Below, piece after piece: positions 1 to 8,364 of a stretch of DNA of 64,000 nt. The position numbers and the translations under genes were made by a program. The DNA comes from Hymenobacter sp. BT730 (GTDB lineage: Bacteria > Bacteroidota > Bacteroidia > Cytophagales > Hymenobacteraceae). The stretch lies in NCBI RefSeq assembly GCF_030542105.1, contig NZ_JAUOFB010000001.1:992001-1056000 (forward strand), given 5' to 3'. The notes under the pieces were generated by a model. That model was not told the DNA's origin. It searched no databases and worked only from the letters and a program-made list of their open reading frames with translations. Positions within the stretch are counted from its first letter, which is position 1. Each line of letters begins with the position of its first letter.

Positions 1-856
1 GTATCTCAACTTTGTTTACCAGCCCCTGCGCGATGCGCAAGGCCATATCGGCAGTGTTGCCGCAGTGGCTACCGAAGTAAGCGAGCAGGTAACGGCCCGC
101 CAGCTGGTGGCCCAGGCCAACCAGCAGCTGCTGACTGCCAACGCCGAGCTGGACAACCTCAACCAGCAGCTCGTGCGCACCAACGTAGACCTGGATAACT
201 TCATTTACACTGCCTCGCACGATTTAAAAGCTCCTATTACCAATATTGAAGGCCTGCTGCAAACCCTGGAAGACGAGCTACCGGAGCAGCAGCGCACGCG
301 CGACGTCAGCTACGTGTTAGAGCTGATGCATGATTCCGTCAACCGTTTCAAGCGCACCATAGAGCACCTGACGGATGTATCGCGCCTGCAAAAGGAGCAC
401 GACCCCGTCTTCACGCAGGTAAAGCTGGCCGAAGTGGTGGAAGATGTGCTCCTGGACCTGGCGCCACTCATTCAGGAAGTGGGCGCGCGCCTGCACGTAG
501 AAGTACAGAATTGCCCTTCTATTGCCTTCTCGGCCAAAAACCTCCGCTCGGTGGTGTATAACCTCGTCAGCAATGCGCTAAAGTATCATAGCCCGGAGCG
601 GACGCCCTTAGTCAGCCTGCGGTGTTTCCCGGCCGAAAAATACCTGGCCCTGGAAGTGCAGGACAACGGTCTGGGCATCGACCTAAGCCGGGAGCGGCAG
701 CCCTTTCAGATGTTTCAGCGCTTCCATACCCACGTAGAAGGCTCTGGCGTCGGGCTGTACATGGTCAAGAAAATGGTGGAAAATGCCGGTGGCAAGGTGG
801 AGGTACTCAGTCAGGTAGGCGAAGGCTCCACCTTCACTGTGTATTTCCCCCAATAA
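1..856 (+). CDS. sensor histidine kinase, 5'-truncated by window edge
   Basis: C-terminal part of a cytoplasmic sensor histidine kinase. The frame is open from base 2, so the true start is upstream. The first ~20 residues look like the end of a PAS/PAC domain, followed by a short coiled coil. The HisKA H-box (TASHDLKAP, His codon at 218-220) is next, then the N-box YNLVSNALKY, the G1 box DNGLGID and the G2 box GSGVGLYMVKK. All catalytic boxes are present, so autophosphorylation should be intact. Its kinase core is very close to that of the kinase at 8365-10071 (shared NVDLDNFIYTASHDL), so the two are paralogues. No receiver or response-regulator gene is adjacent. The ligand and the partner are unknown. 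Confidence 0.93.
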   Translation, partial: YLNFVYQPLRDAQGHIGSVAAVATEVSEQVTARQLVAQANQQLLTANAELDNLNQQLVRTNVDLDNFIYTASHDLKAPITNIEGLLQTLEDELPEQQRTRDVSYVLELMHDSVNRFKRTIEHLTDVSRLQKEHDPVFTQVKLAEVVEDVLLDLAPLIQEVGARLHVEVQNCPSIAFSAKNLRSVVYNLVSNALKYHSPERTPLVSLRCFPAEKYLALEVQDNGLGIDLSRERQPFQMFQRFHTHVEGSGVGLYMVKKMVENAGGKVEVLSQVGEGSTFTVYFPQ

Positions 857-912
857 TGCCTGGGCACGCTTCCTGGTAGATTGGGAAGGTGCAATGCGCC
901 CCAGAGGCTCAG

Positions 913-942
913 CCAAAAGGCCCGCAATAGCGGGCCTTTTGG
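913..942. terminator. bidirectional intrinsic terminator
   Basis: A perfect 13-bp stem (CCAAAAGGCCCGC paired with GCGGGCCTTTTGG) closes a 4-nt AATA loop. A-run and T-run flanks on the two sides let it serve both the kinase ending at 856 and the convergent small gene ending at 967. Confidence 0.85.
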
Positions 943-966
943 GTTCATGTAGGTAGCTGAGTCTGG

Positions 967-1167
967 CTAGTACCAGTCGGGGGAGCCTGGCTCTGTAGCC
1001 TGGCCGGGCTCCAGCCGCCCCCTCACCTGGGGCGGAATATAGTTCTGGTCCTGCTCGCTGGGCAGAGGAAGCAAATCCTCGGAATAGTTATTTGGCTGCC
1101 GAACCTGGTCCGTGCTTTTCCAATCCGATTTTGGTGTGCTGGGTTTGGATGTGGGCTTGCTCTTCAT
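967..1167 (-). CDS. small hydrophilic hypothetical protein
   Basis: A 66-residue protein beginning MKSKPTSKPSTPKSDWK. It is rich in Pro, Ser, Gln and charged residues, and has no signal peptide, membrane segment or motif I recognise; it is probably disordered. It ends just past the terminator at 913-942, which would close its transcript, and this arrangement supports it being real. I assign no function. A chance ORF remains possible because of its size. Confidence 0.5.
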   Translation of the reverse strand: MKSKPTSKPSTPKSDWKSTDQVRQPNNYSEDLLPLPSEQDQNYIPPQVRGRLEPGQATEPGSPDWY

Positions 1168-1567
1168 GGTACTGACTTTGAAAGAAGAAAGAAACCTTGG
1201 GAGAGAAGGGCTATCCTTGAAACGTAAGCTTTTATTTGAAGGATATCATCTTGCCCAAAACCACACATTTTCAGTGGTTTTTACCACGTCTCCGAAAATC
1301 CACTAATGCTGCTGCGGGAAATCCGGGAAGCAGGAAAAAAGCCCGCCTGTTTAGAAATATCATAAAGCGAAGTCAGCTCCGATAATGTTGGGCAGTTGCC
1401 TGCAGAGGCACAATACTATGCCTGCATAAACCAAATTGAGGCTGATATGCCGCCGGCCGCCGCCCCTAAACGGAACCTAGTATCCGGAACTTGACTTGTA
1501 GAGACCTATATCTCAGCGTCACCATTAACAAACCTGTACCTTACAGGCTGCTCCTAGTATTATTTCT
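1168..1567. other. gene-free stretch of 400 bp
   Basis: The shared upstream region of the small minus-strand gene and the kinase starting at 1568. I see no convincing promoter box, RNA or repeat. An ORF starting at 1491 only overlaps the kinase gene in another frame. Confidence 0.5.
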
Positions 1568-2809
1568 ATGTCTGATATTTCCTCGCTGCCTGCCAACTCT
1601 GATTTATTGGAGGTGGAAATCCGTGCCTTGCGGGAAGAAGTTCGTCAGCTTCGTGCGCGGCAGGGAGAAGCTAGTGAGCAACGGTTGCATAAGGAGCATT
1701 ACGAGCAAAGTCAGGCTCGCTTCCGCACCGTGTTCGAGAACTCGCCCCTGGGGCAGAAAATCATTACCCCGGACCTGACCATGCGCCAGGTAAACCCGTC
1801 ATTTGTGGCCATGATGGGCTATACCCGGCCCGATGAGCTGATTGGTCGCAAAATCCTCGATTTTTCCCATGCCCACTTTAAGGAGGATTGGCGCGTATTG
1901 CAGAAGCGCCTCTGGGAGCACAAAATGCCCTACTTCAGTCTGGAAACCTGCCTGGTTCGTGCCGATGGTTCCAGCTTTTGGTGTCAGGTTACGTCGGTGC
2001 TATTCCCCGATAATGGCGGCGAGCTAGGCTACACTATCCTGGAAGATATTTCGGAGCGGAAGCGCCTGGAAGCCAAACTCAAGCGGGTGTATGACGCCCA
2101 GGAAACCATTCTGCAGCTCACCACGCACGACCTGAAAGCGCCCATTGCCCAGATAGAGCTGCTGGTAGATTTGCTGCAGCGCGAGCTGGCTGGCCGGGAT
2201 GGAGATGCTGTGCCGCCGGAAATGGTGCATTATTTTCACCTTATTCAGCGGGCCTGCGGCATTGCTAATACCCTGATGGAAGATGTACTCTACATTGGCG
2301 AGCTGGATGCAAACGAACTACAGAAATCCCCCGCCGACCTGAACGCCTTTCTCACGGCGCAGCTGGAGGTACACCGGTTAGCTGCTCAGAAAAAGGGCGT
2401 AGAGCTAGCCCTTGACCTCCCTGCCGAGGCCCTGCACGCCCCCATCCATGCCGAGAAGTTTGGCCGGGTGCTGGATAACCTGCTCAGTAATGCGCTGAAG
2501 TTTACCCCGGCCGGGGGCTGTATCACCATTGGCCTGCAGGAGTACAATGGCCATACCCGCCTGAAGGTCCAGGATACCGGTATCGGTATTCCCGGCAAGC
2601 TGCACACCAACCTCTTCGATAAATTCAACCCCTCCCGCCGGGCCGGCCTGCAGGGCGAAACCACCACCGGGCTGGGCCTGTTCATTGCCCGGCAAATTGT
2701 GGAGCTGCATGGGGGCCACATCTGGCTGGAAAGCCGCGAGCAGGAAGGTTCTACCTTCTTTATTGAGTTGGAGAAGGAGGGAACAGAGGCACCGGGTAAC
2801 CAGGCTTAA
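1568..2809 (+). CDS. PAS domain sensor histidine kinase
   Basis: A 413-residue soluble kinase. A short N-terminal coiled coil (about 15-45) leads into one PAS domain with PAC (about 52-165, ending in YTILEDISERK). HisKA follows with phospho-acceptor His187 in TTHDLKAPI, then HATPase_c with N-box DNLLSNALKF, DTGIGIP and TGLGLFIARQI. There is no transmembrane segment, so it senses a cytoplasmic cue or a protein partner. It is an orphan: the next gene is an SRAP protein about 118 bp downstream and no receiver domain is nearby. It is the second of three histidine kinases in the first 10 kb and is less similar to the other two. Confidence 0.92.
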   Translation: MSDISSLPANSDLLEVEIRALREEVRQLRARQGEASEQRLHKEHYEQSQARFRTVFENSPLGQKIITPDLTMRQVNPSFVAMMGYTRPDELIGRKILDFSHAHFKEDWRVLQKRLWEHKMPYFSLETCLVRADGSSFWCQVTSVLFPDNGGELGYTILEDISERKRLEAKLKRVYDAQETILQLTTHDLKAPIAQIELLVDLLQRELAGRDGDAVPPEMVHYFHLIQRACGIANTLMEDVLYIGELDANELQKSPADLNAFLTAQLEVHRLAAQKKGVELALDLPAEALHAPIHAEKFGRVLDNLLSNALKFTPAGGCITIGLQEYNGHTRLKVQDTGIGIPGKLHTNLFDKFNPSRRAGLQGETTTGLGLFIARQIVELHGGHIWLESREQEGSTFFIELEKEGTEAPGNQA

Positions 2810-2927
2810 TCGGCCTGGGAATTTATCTTTTCCTATCCTGTTTCCGGTACTCCATTCAAGGGAAAGCCCACCGGAACCTCCCCTTAGTATCGACGTACTA
2901 CAGTCCACTCATCTTTAGCTTTCCACT

Positions 2928-3614
2928 ATGTGCGGACGGTACACCTTTATTGCCCCGCCGGGCCTGATAGAGGAGCGGTTTGAGGCCACTATGGCTGATG
3001 ACTTTCCGGCAACCTATAATGCGGCTCCCTCGCAGCAGCTACCCATTATCACGAATGCCGCCCCGCAGCAGGTACAGCTGGTGCAGTGGGGGCTGGTGCC
3101 GTCCTGGGTAAAGGACCGCACCTCCGGCCCGCAGCCCATTAATGCCCGGGCCGAGACATTGGCGGAGAAGCCCTCGTTCCGGCAGCTGCTGCAGCGGCGG
3201 CGCTGCCTGGTGCTGGCAGATAGCTTCTATGAATGGCAGGAAAAGGCAGCCCATGGGTTGCCGGCCAAAACACCCCACCGCTTTTTATTGCGCTCCGGCG
3301 AGCCGTACGCTTTTGCCGGCCTCTGGGATGAGTGGGTAGACCGGGACTCCGGCGAAGTGCTGCCCACCTTCACCATTATTACTACCTCGCCCAATGCCCT
3401 GATGCAGCCGCTGCACCACCGCATGCCCGTAATTCTGCAGGGGCGCGCGGCCGAGCGGGCCTGGCTGGATGATGCGGTGTCAGCAGCAGAGCACCAGTTG
3501 CTGCTGAAGCCGTACCCTGCCGAGCAGATGCAGGAGTACGTGGTGAGCAAGTTGGTTAACTCGCCGGCACACAACTCGCCCGAGGTGCTGGAGCCGGCTG
3601 CAGCAGGCCAGTAA
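2928..3614 (+). CDS. SRAP abasic-site processing protein (YedK/HMCES family)
   Basis: A 228-residue SOS response-associated peptidase. The family forms a thiazolidine cross-link from Cys2 to abasic sites in single-stranded DNA and protects them from error-prone processing. After removal of Met1 the protein begins with the catalytic Cys of MCGRYTF. The other active-site residues are in place: Asn72 in INARAE, Glu102 in FYEWQ and His163 in HHRMPVIL. Length matches the family (~220 aa). The start is fixed by the need for Cys at position 2. It stands alone between a histidine kinase and a convergent membrane-protein gene; no LexA-type site is evident. Confidence 0.95.
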   Translation: MCGRYTFIAPPGLIEERFEATMADDFPATYNAAPSQQLPIITNAAPQQVQLVQWGLVPSWVKDRTSGPQPINARAETLAEKPSFRQLLQRRRCLVLADSFYEWQEKAAHGLPAKTPHRFLLRSGEPYAFAGLWDEWVDRDSGEVLPTFTIITTSPNALMQPLHHRMPVILQGRAAERAWLDDAVSAAEHQLLLKPYPAEQMQEYVVSKLVNSPAHNSPEVLEPAAAGQ

Positions 3615-3647
3615 AGAGCCGGTTGCAATCGGCTTAACTTCCCGTAT

Positions 3648-4472
3648 CTATGGCTTGTTGCGCTGCATCAGCGCTAATACCTGTTCCAACGGTTGCTGGC
3701 TGATGGAAAAACGCCGTTGGCCCAGGGTATCCATGGCAGCAATCAGGGTTAGGACCAAGGCAAAGGCAGCGGCCAGTACAGGCATGCCTACCAATCGGTG
3801 GGGGCTGAACATACCCGTCTGATACCCCATACTCAGCATACTCAGCACCGAAAGCAGATGCAACACAACCCAGATGCTGCCCGGAATGTGGTAGGTCAGG
3901 GCCACCGTTTTCCGCATAACGTACACATTCATCATCTCCGTTAGGGAGTTGATAAACATGCTGCGCAGCTCCGAATCCATGTTCTCGTGGATTAGGGAAG
4001 AGGCCTGCTGCCACATTAAACGGTGAATTTCATCGGCCCTTTGCACCCGATTTTGGGCATCCTGCGGGGTAATAATATGCAGGCGTAGCGTGACGTACTC
4101 CGGGAAAAGCTTTCGTAATTCCTGCGCCTGTTTTTCGGGCAGCAGGTTTAGGTACTGATAGGCCGTCCGAATGCGGTTAGCATCCTCAATTACCAGCTCC
4201 CGGCGTGCATCAAAGCGGGAGGCCGACATGGCAAAGGTAAAGGCCAGCAGAAAAGCCAGCAGGCCCAGTAAGGCGCCTACCAGTGCAGTAACGGCGGGCT
4301 CCGGCTCCCGCCGGCCCCGCTTAATGAGAAGCCGCCCCAGCCGAAACCCCAGCTCATAGGCACCTAAGGCCACCAGGAGCACCAGCAGAAACAAAGCCCA
4401 TACAGGCAGGGACGTAATGAAAACACTGGTGCTCATGCCCGGCATAGAAAGTAAAGTGTTGGTACCATTCAC
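3648..4472 (-). CDS. DUF4239/bestrophin-like membrane protein
   Basis: An integral membrane protein of up to 274 residues. Four hydrophobic segments lie near residues 20-42, 62-84, 193-215 and 226-248. Between the second and third is a long soluble part containing the motif DARRELVIEDANRI, typical of DUF4239 proteins, whose biochemical function is not established. The longest frame begins with GTG at 4472. ATG codons at 4445 and 4436 are equally plausible starts and would remove only 9-12 residues. It is followed downstream by the convergent SRAP gene, and the two STAS-like genes lie upstream on the same strand. Confidence 0.75.
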   Translation of the reverse strand: MNGTNTLLSMPGMSTSVFITSLPVWALFLLVLLVALGAYELGFRLGRLLIKRGRREPEPAVTALVGALLGLLAFLLAFTFAMSASRFDARRELVIEDANRIRTAYQYLNLLPEKQAQELRKLFPEYVTLRLHIITPQDAQNRVQRADEIHRLMWQQASSLIHENMDSELRSMFINSLTEMMNVYVMRKTVALTYHIPGSIWVVLHLLSVLSMLSMGYQTGMFSPHRLVGMPVLAAAFALVLTLIAAMDTLGQRRFSISQQPLEQVLALMQRNKP

Positions 4473-4518
4473 AAATACCGCCAGGCCACCTCTTGCGCCC
4501 AGAGTGCATCAATTAGTG

Positions 4519-4947
4519 TTAGAGTAAAGCCTCCTCCTGGCGCTGGCGTAGCCAGGCTTCGGCCTCTATATTGCTGAGAAACAGGCGGACCTCCGGCCGC
4601 GTATCGGGGCCCATACTTTGCTGGGCAGCGCGCGCCGACTGCGCTACCAACGACTCCGGGCTGACGACAATGGCAATGCAGGTTACGCCTTGGGCTCGGG
4701 CGCGCGGGCACCAATCAACCACAAACCAATCTACCAGGGTGTCCCACAGGCCTATCAGGTGCCGTATATCGCTCAGCATATGAGCGCAGTGGTGTTCTAC
4801 CAGTAGGGCCAGGCAGGCCTCAAGTCCGGCTATTATTCCTTCATAGGTATACTCACCCGTCCAAGTGCAGTGTACCCATAAATTTTGCGGGTCATACGCA
4901 ACGAGTAGCGAATCGGTACCCGTTCCATTGGAATGATCGGAGAACAT
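4519..4947 (-). CDS. STAS/SpoIIAA-like protein, copy 1
   Basis: A 142-residue soluble protein with alternating strands and helices and a size fitting a STAS or SpoIIAA-like fold: LLVAYDPQNLWVHCTWTGEY, then YEGIIAGLEACLALLVEHH, then a conserved WDTLVDWFVVDWCPRA block. It is clearly homologous to the product of 4999-5421 (shared TYEGI-AG-EACL, the SDIR/NDNR turn, VSP-SL and a final AEAWL/AQEWL helix). These two are a tandem duplication. In related fold families such proteins act as signalling modules; the partner here is unknown. It sits inside a histidine-kinase-rich cluster. Confidence 0.65.
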   Translation of the reverse strand: MFSDHSNGTGTDSLLVAYDPQNLWVHCTWTGEYTYEGIIAGLEACLALLVEHHCAHMLSDIRHLIGLWDTLVDWFVVDWCPRARAQGVTCIAIVVSPESLVAQSARAAQQSMGPDTRPEVRLFLSNIEAEAWLRQRQEEALL

Positions 4948-4998
4948 GGGTAAAGTGAAAAAATAGGTTTCGCCAGGAAATCATAAGGCTAACGGCTT

Positions 4999-5421
4999 CT
5001 AGGAAACCGCCGCCCGGGCCTGATGCAGCCACTCCTGGGCCTGGCTTACACTGATAAACGTGCGCATTTGCAGCTGCTCTCCCAGCGCCTGCTGCATGAC
5101 CTCAGGCGTGAGGGTAAGCAGCGAATCGGGGCTGACAATTTGGGCAAAGTGGGTGAGGCCCAGCGCAACGGCCCGGGGTGCCCATTGGTTTACTACCCAG
5201 TCGGTTGCCTCCTGCCAGGGCTCATATACCTGCCGGTTATCATTGATGAGGTAATGACACTTGGTTTCGGCCAGCACCTGTAGGCATGCTTCCGCCCCGG
5301 CTCGAATGCCCTCGTAGGTTTGTGTGCCTTTCCAGTGCAGATACAGCCATTGGTTGGCCGCGTCATAGTTGATGTGCAGGTAGATGCGGCCGGCTGCGGT
5401 TTTGAGTTCAATAGGCTTCAT
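4999..5421 (-). CDS. STAS/SpoIIAA-like protein, copy 2
   Basis: A 140-residue paralogue of the downstream protein at 4519-4947. It has the same layout: a beta-rich start, the WKGTQTYEGIRAGAEACLQV helix, the LINDNRQVYEPWQEATDWVV block and a C-terminal AQEWLHQA helix. I chose the ATG at 5421 (MKPIELKTA) because the paralogue aligns from there; the frame extends to a TTG at 5478 through a sequence that has no counterpart in the other copy. The 51-bp gap to copy 1 suggests one transcript. Function unknown. Confidence 0.62.
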   Translation of the reverse strand: MKPIELKTAAGRIYLHINYDAANQWLYLHWKGTQTYEGIRAGAEACLQVLAETKCHYLINDNRQVYEPWQEATDWVVNQWAPRAVALGLTHFAQIVSPDSLLTLTPEVMQQALGEQLQMRTFISVSQAQEWLHQARAAVS

Positions 5422-5478
5422 AGAGCAGGCAGCAAGGCAGCCGGGAAAGAAAACCATCCACTTTTTCCAGGTTATCAA

Positions 5479-5944
5479 CGGCTATAGCTGCCTACAGGGC
5501 TCTGCCTAAGCTACCTACCTGGTCCTATCTACTTCTACTTATTGGGCTGCTGTAGCAAAGCCCGGCACTTAAATTACCATCGGTAGCGGGAAAGCAAACG
5601 GGCAGTAGGCATGGGGAAAGCAAGTAGCTGTTTTGTGACTGTATCCTTAGTATAGGTAAAATTTTTGTGAAATATATCCACATCAGCTTATCTATTGGGT
5701 TTTACTGGATTTGATGATATGCTTTCATTAAGCGAATTTCGTTGGCCTTTCTCTCTTCCCGGAAGCTTATTTGGAGTACACAGAATAACCGTGTAGTTGG
5801 AAAAGAGTATAAGGGTCTCAGCACCCGGAACCCAAAACTGCGTTCTGCTTAGTAGAAATTGCGGCGCTATCGGGAAATCGGTTTCTCCATTACTCATCAT
5901 CATTTCATTGCCTTTGCGCCTAGCCTGCGCTCCTCTCTGCTTTT
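5479..5944. other. intergenic region upstream of the kai operon
   Basis: About 465 bp of relatively AT-rich DNA between the divergent STAS-like genes and kaiC. A minus-strand frame at 5688-5903 (71 codons) has no recognisable features and I do not call it. The region presumably holds the kai operon promoter, but no clean TTG-N17-23-TAnnTTTG pair is visible. Confidence 0.45.
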
Positions 5945-7690
5945 ATGTCCGCTGATATGCCATCTTCTGCCATTGTACTTCCTTCATTACCCAAAGCGCC
6001 AACCGGTATTGAAGGGCTGGATGAAATAACGGACGGTGGGCTGCCGCTGGGGCGCCCTACGCTGCTGTGTGGCAGTGCCGGCTGTGGCAAGACCCTGATG
6101 GCCATTGAGTTTCTGGTGCGTGGCATCCAGGACTACCAGGAGCCCGGCGTGCTGATGACGTTTGAGGAAACCGCCGATGAACTGGCCGCCAACGTTGCTT
6201 CCCTGGGCTTCGATCTGCCCGCTATGCAGGCCCAAAAGCTGCTGCGCCTGGACCATGTGCACGTAGACCGCTCCGAGATTGAGGAAACCGGGGAGTACGA
6301 CCTGGAAGGGCTCTTTATTCGCCTGGGCTATGCCATTGATTCCATTGGGGCCAAGCGCGTGGTGCTGGATACCATTGAAGCGCTGTTTTCGGGCTTTCCC
6401 AATCAGGGTGTGCTGCGGTCTGAAATCCGCCGTCTTTTTCGGTGGCTGAAGGATAAAGGAGTTACTACTATAATTACCGCCGAGCGGGGCGAAGGGTCTT
6501 TAACCCGACAGGGGCTGGAAGAATATGTGTCGGACTGCGTCATTCTGCTGGATAACCGGGTGATAGACCAGATTACGACCCGCCGCCTGCGCATCGTAAA
6601 ATATCGGGGCAGTACCCACGGCACCAATGAGTACCCTTACCTGATCAGTGAGGATGGCATTTCCGTGCTGCCCGTTACTTCCCTGCAGCTCAACCATGAG
6701 GTGTCTGATCAGATAGTATCCTCGGGGATACCGGCGCTGGATCAGATGTTTGACCGGCACGGCTTTTATCAGGGCAGCAGCGTGCTGATTACCGGCACAG
6801 CCGGCACGGCCAAAACCACGCTGGCTTCTTCTTTTGCCCACGAAATGTGTCGGCAGGGGAAGCGCTGCCTTTATTTTGCCTTTGAGGAGTCGCCTCAGCA
6901 GCTGGTGCGCAACATGCGCTCTGTGGGCATGGATCTGGGCACCTGGCAGGATCAGGGGCTGTTACGAATTGAGGCCGCCCGCCCCACGCTGAGTGGGCTG
7001 GAACGCCACCTGGTCACCATTCATAAGCTGATTGGGGAGTTCAAGCCCGATGCCGTGGTCATTGACCCCATCAGCAACCTTATATCGGTGGGCAACCTGG
7101 CCGAGGTGCGCAGCATGCTTACCCGCCTGATTGATTACCTCAAAGTGAAGGGTATTACGGCCTTTTTTACCTCGCTGGTGAGCGGGCGCAATATTCAGCA
7201 GGAAATGACGGAGGAAGGGGTTTCTTCCTTGGTAGATACCTGGATTAGCGTGCGCGACCTGGAAGGAATTGGCGAGCGGAACCGGGGACTCAGTATTCTG
7301 AAGTCGCGCGGCATGTCTCATTCCAATCAGGTACGGGAGTTTATTGTGACCAGCAAGGGTATTCGCCTGTTAGATGTGGTTATCGGACCCACCGGCATTG
7401 TGACGGGCGCCAGCCGCCTGACGCAAAAAATACAGGAGCAGGCCTTGTCCATGGCACAACAGCAGGAGCTGGAGCGCCGCGACCGGGAGCTGGAGCGCAA
7501 GCGCCGGGTGCTGGAAGCCACTATTGCCAACCTGCGCACCGAGTTTGAATCGGTAGAGGAGGAACTGCGCCGAATTAATGACGAGGAAAATACTCGGCAG
7601 CAGGCCCTTTCCAGCGGCCGCCAGCAAGTAGCCAGTGCCTTCCCTTCGGAAAAAAATCCGAAATTAAACGACAACGCGCCCCAGGCCTAA
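5945..7690 (+). CDS. kaiC: KaiC-like ATPase/autokinase
   Basis: A 581-residue protein with two tandem RecA-like KaiC domains. CI has a Walker A GSAGCGKT (43-50) and the Glu pair FEET (74-75). CII has Walker A GTAGTAKT (284-291) and catalytic Glu314/Glu315 in FEES. The position of the cyanobacterial Ser431/Thr432 phosphosites aligns with Ser427/Ser428 (GVSSLVDTW), so it carries two serines. The end (about 495-555) is a predicted coiled coil, unlike the short A-loop tail of cyanobacterial KaiC. It is first in a tight operon with two kaiB genes (9 bp and 1 bp gaps) and a histidine kinase. There is no kaiA. In bacteria without KaiA such systems are linked to timing or stress adaptation; the output here is inferred only. 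Confidence 0.95.
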   Translation: MSADMPSSAIVLPSLPKAPTGIEGLDEITDGGLPLGRPTLLCGSAGCGKTLMAIEFLVRGIQDYQEPGVLMTFEETADELAANVASLGFDLPAMQAQKLLRLDHVHVDRSEIEETGEYDLEGLFIRLGYAIDSIGAKRVVLDTIEALFSGFPNQGVLRSEIRRLFRWLKDKGVTTIITAERGEGSLTRQGLEEYVSDCVILLDNRVIDQITTRRLRIVKYRGSTHGTNEYPYLISEDGISVLPVTSLQLNHEVSDQIVSSGIPALDQMFDRHGFYQGSSVLITGTAGTAKTTLASSFAHEMCRQGKRCLYFAFEESPQQLVRNMRSVGMDLGTWQDQGLLRIEAARPTLSGLERHLVTIHKLIGEFKPDAVVIDPISNLISVGNLAEVRSMLTRLIDYLKVKGITAFFTSLVSGRNIQQEMTEEGVSSLVDTWISVRDLEGIGERNRGLSILKSRGMSHSNQVREFIVTSKGIRLLDVVIGPTGIVTGASRLTQKIQEQALSMAQQQELERRDRELERKRRVLEATIANLRTEFESVEEELRRINDEENTRQQALSSGRQQVASAFPSEKNPKLNDNAPQA

Positions 7691-7699
7691 CAAGCATTT

Positions 7700-8032
7700 A
7701 TGAATAGTTTACTGGCGAATACGCCCCTTGTCATGGAAGAGGAAACCTGGGAACTGCGCTTATATGTAGCAGGGCAAACCACAAAATCGGTGACGGCCCT
7801 GGCCAACCTGAAAAAATACTGCGAAGAGCATTTAAAGGGACGCTACCAGCTGGAGGTAATTGATTTGCTGCAAAATCCGCAGCTGGCCGAGGGTGACCAG
7901 ATTCTGGCTATTCCCACGCTGGTGCGCAAGGTGCCGCAGCCCATCCGCAAGATTATCGGGGACTTATCGAACAAGGAAAAGGTATTGGTTGGCCTGGATA
8001 TCCGTTCCTTGGAGGGCTTCGGCAAAGCGTAG
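7700..8032 (+). CDS. kaiB: KaiB-like protein 1
   Basis: A 110-residue thioredoxin-like KaiB protein. It contains the family hallmarks [39 protein letters not shown] and the near-invariant [18 protein letters not shown]. It is close to cyanobacterial KaiB in the C-terminal half, where fold switching and KaiC CI binding occur. The ATG at 7700 lies 9 bp after kaiC; an internal ATG at 7733 (MEEETW) would start closer to where other KaiBs begin. It should bind the KaiC encoded immediately upstream. Confidence 0.93.
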   Translation: MNSLLANTPLVMEEETWELRLYVAGQTTKSVTALANLKKYCEEHLKGRYQLEVIDLLQNPQLAEGDQILAIPTLVRKVPQPIRKIIGDLSNKEKVLVGLDIRSLEGFGKA

Positions 8033-8033
8033 G

Positions 8034-8363
8034 ATGGAAGCAGAAGAAACGTCTGAAGCGTCGGCGGCCGAATACGTGCTTCATCTGTACATCACCGGAG
8101 CTACCCCGAATTCTACCCGGGCTGTGCGCAACATCAAGGAAATCTGCGAGCAGTACCTGAAGGGGCGTTATGAACTGCTCATTATGGATGTGTATCAGCA
8201 GCCGGAGCTGGCCAAGGATGAAGATTTGATCGGCATACCCATCCTGATTAAAAGGGGGCCGGGGCTGGTGCGCCGCTTAGTCGGCGACTTGTCGGACCGG
8301 GAACGGGTGCTGGCGGTGCTAGGCATTACGCCGGCCCCGGACCCGCTGCTACGCCGGAGCTGA
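8034..8363 (+). CDS. kaiB: KaiB-like protein 2
   Basis: A 109-residue second KaiB starting at the ATG one base after the stop of the first kaiB (MEAEETSEAS). The frame stays open upstream inside kaiB1, but that part is a shadow. It keeps the fold motifs LHLYITGATPNSTRAVRNI, MDVYQQPELAKDEDLIGIP and LVGDLSDRERVLAVLGI. It has IPILIKRGPG where the first copy has [10 protein letters not shown], so the two copies have diverged in the fold-switching half. Two kaiB genes behind one kaiC suggest distinct partners; the histidine kinase that follows after 1 bp is the obvious candidate. Confidence 0.92.
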   Translation: MEAEETSEASAAEYVLHLYITGATPNSTRAVRNIKEICEQYLKGRYELLIMDVYQQPELAKDEDLIGIPILIKRGPGLVRRLVGDLSDRERVLAVLGITPAPDPLLRRS

Positions 8364-8364
8364 T

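Noticed and set aside
5688..5903. 71-codon minus-strand frame upstream of kaiC
   Set aside because: No signal peptide, domain or supporting promoter; composition looks like chance in a low-GC intergenic region.
7860..8033. N-terminal extension of kaiB2 into kaiB1
   Set aside because: The extension is a shifted reading of kaiB1; KaiB homology begins only after the ATG at 8034.
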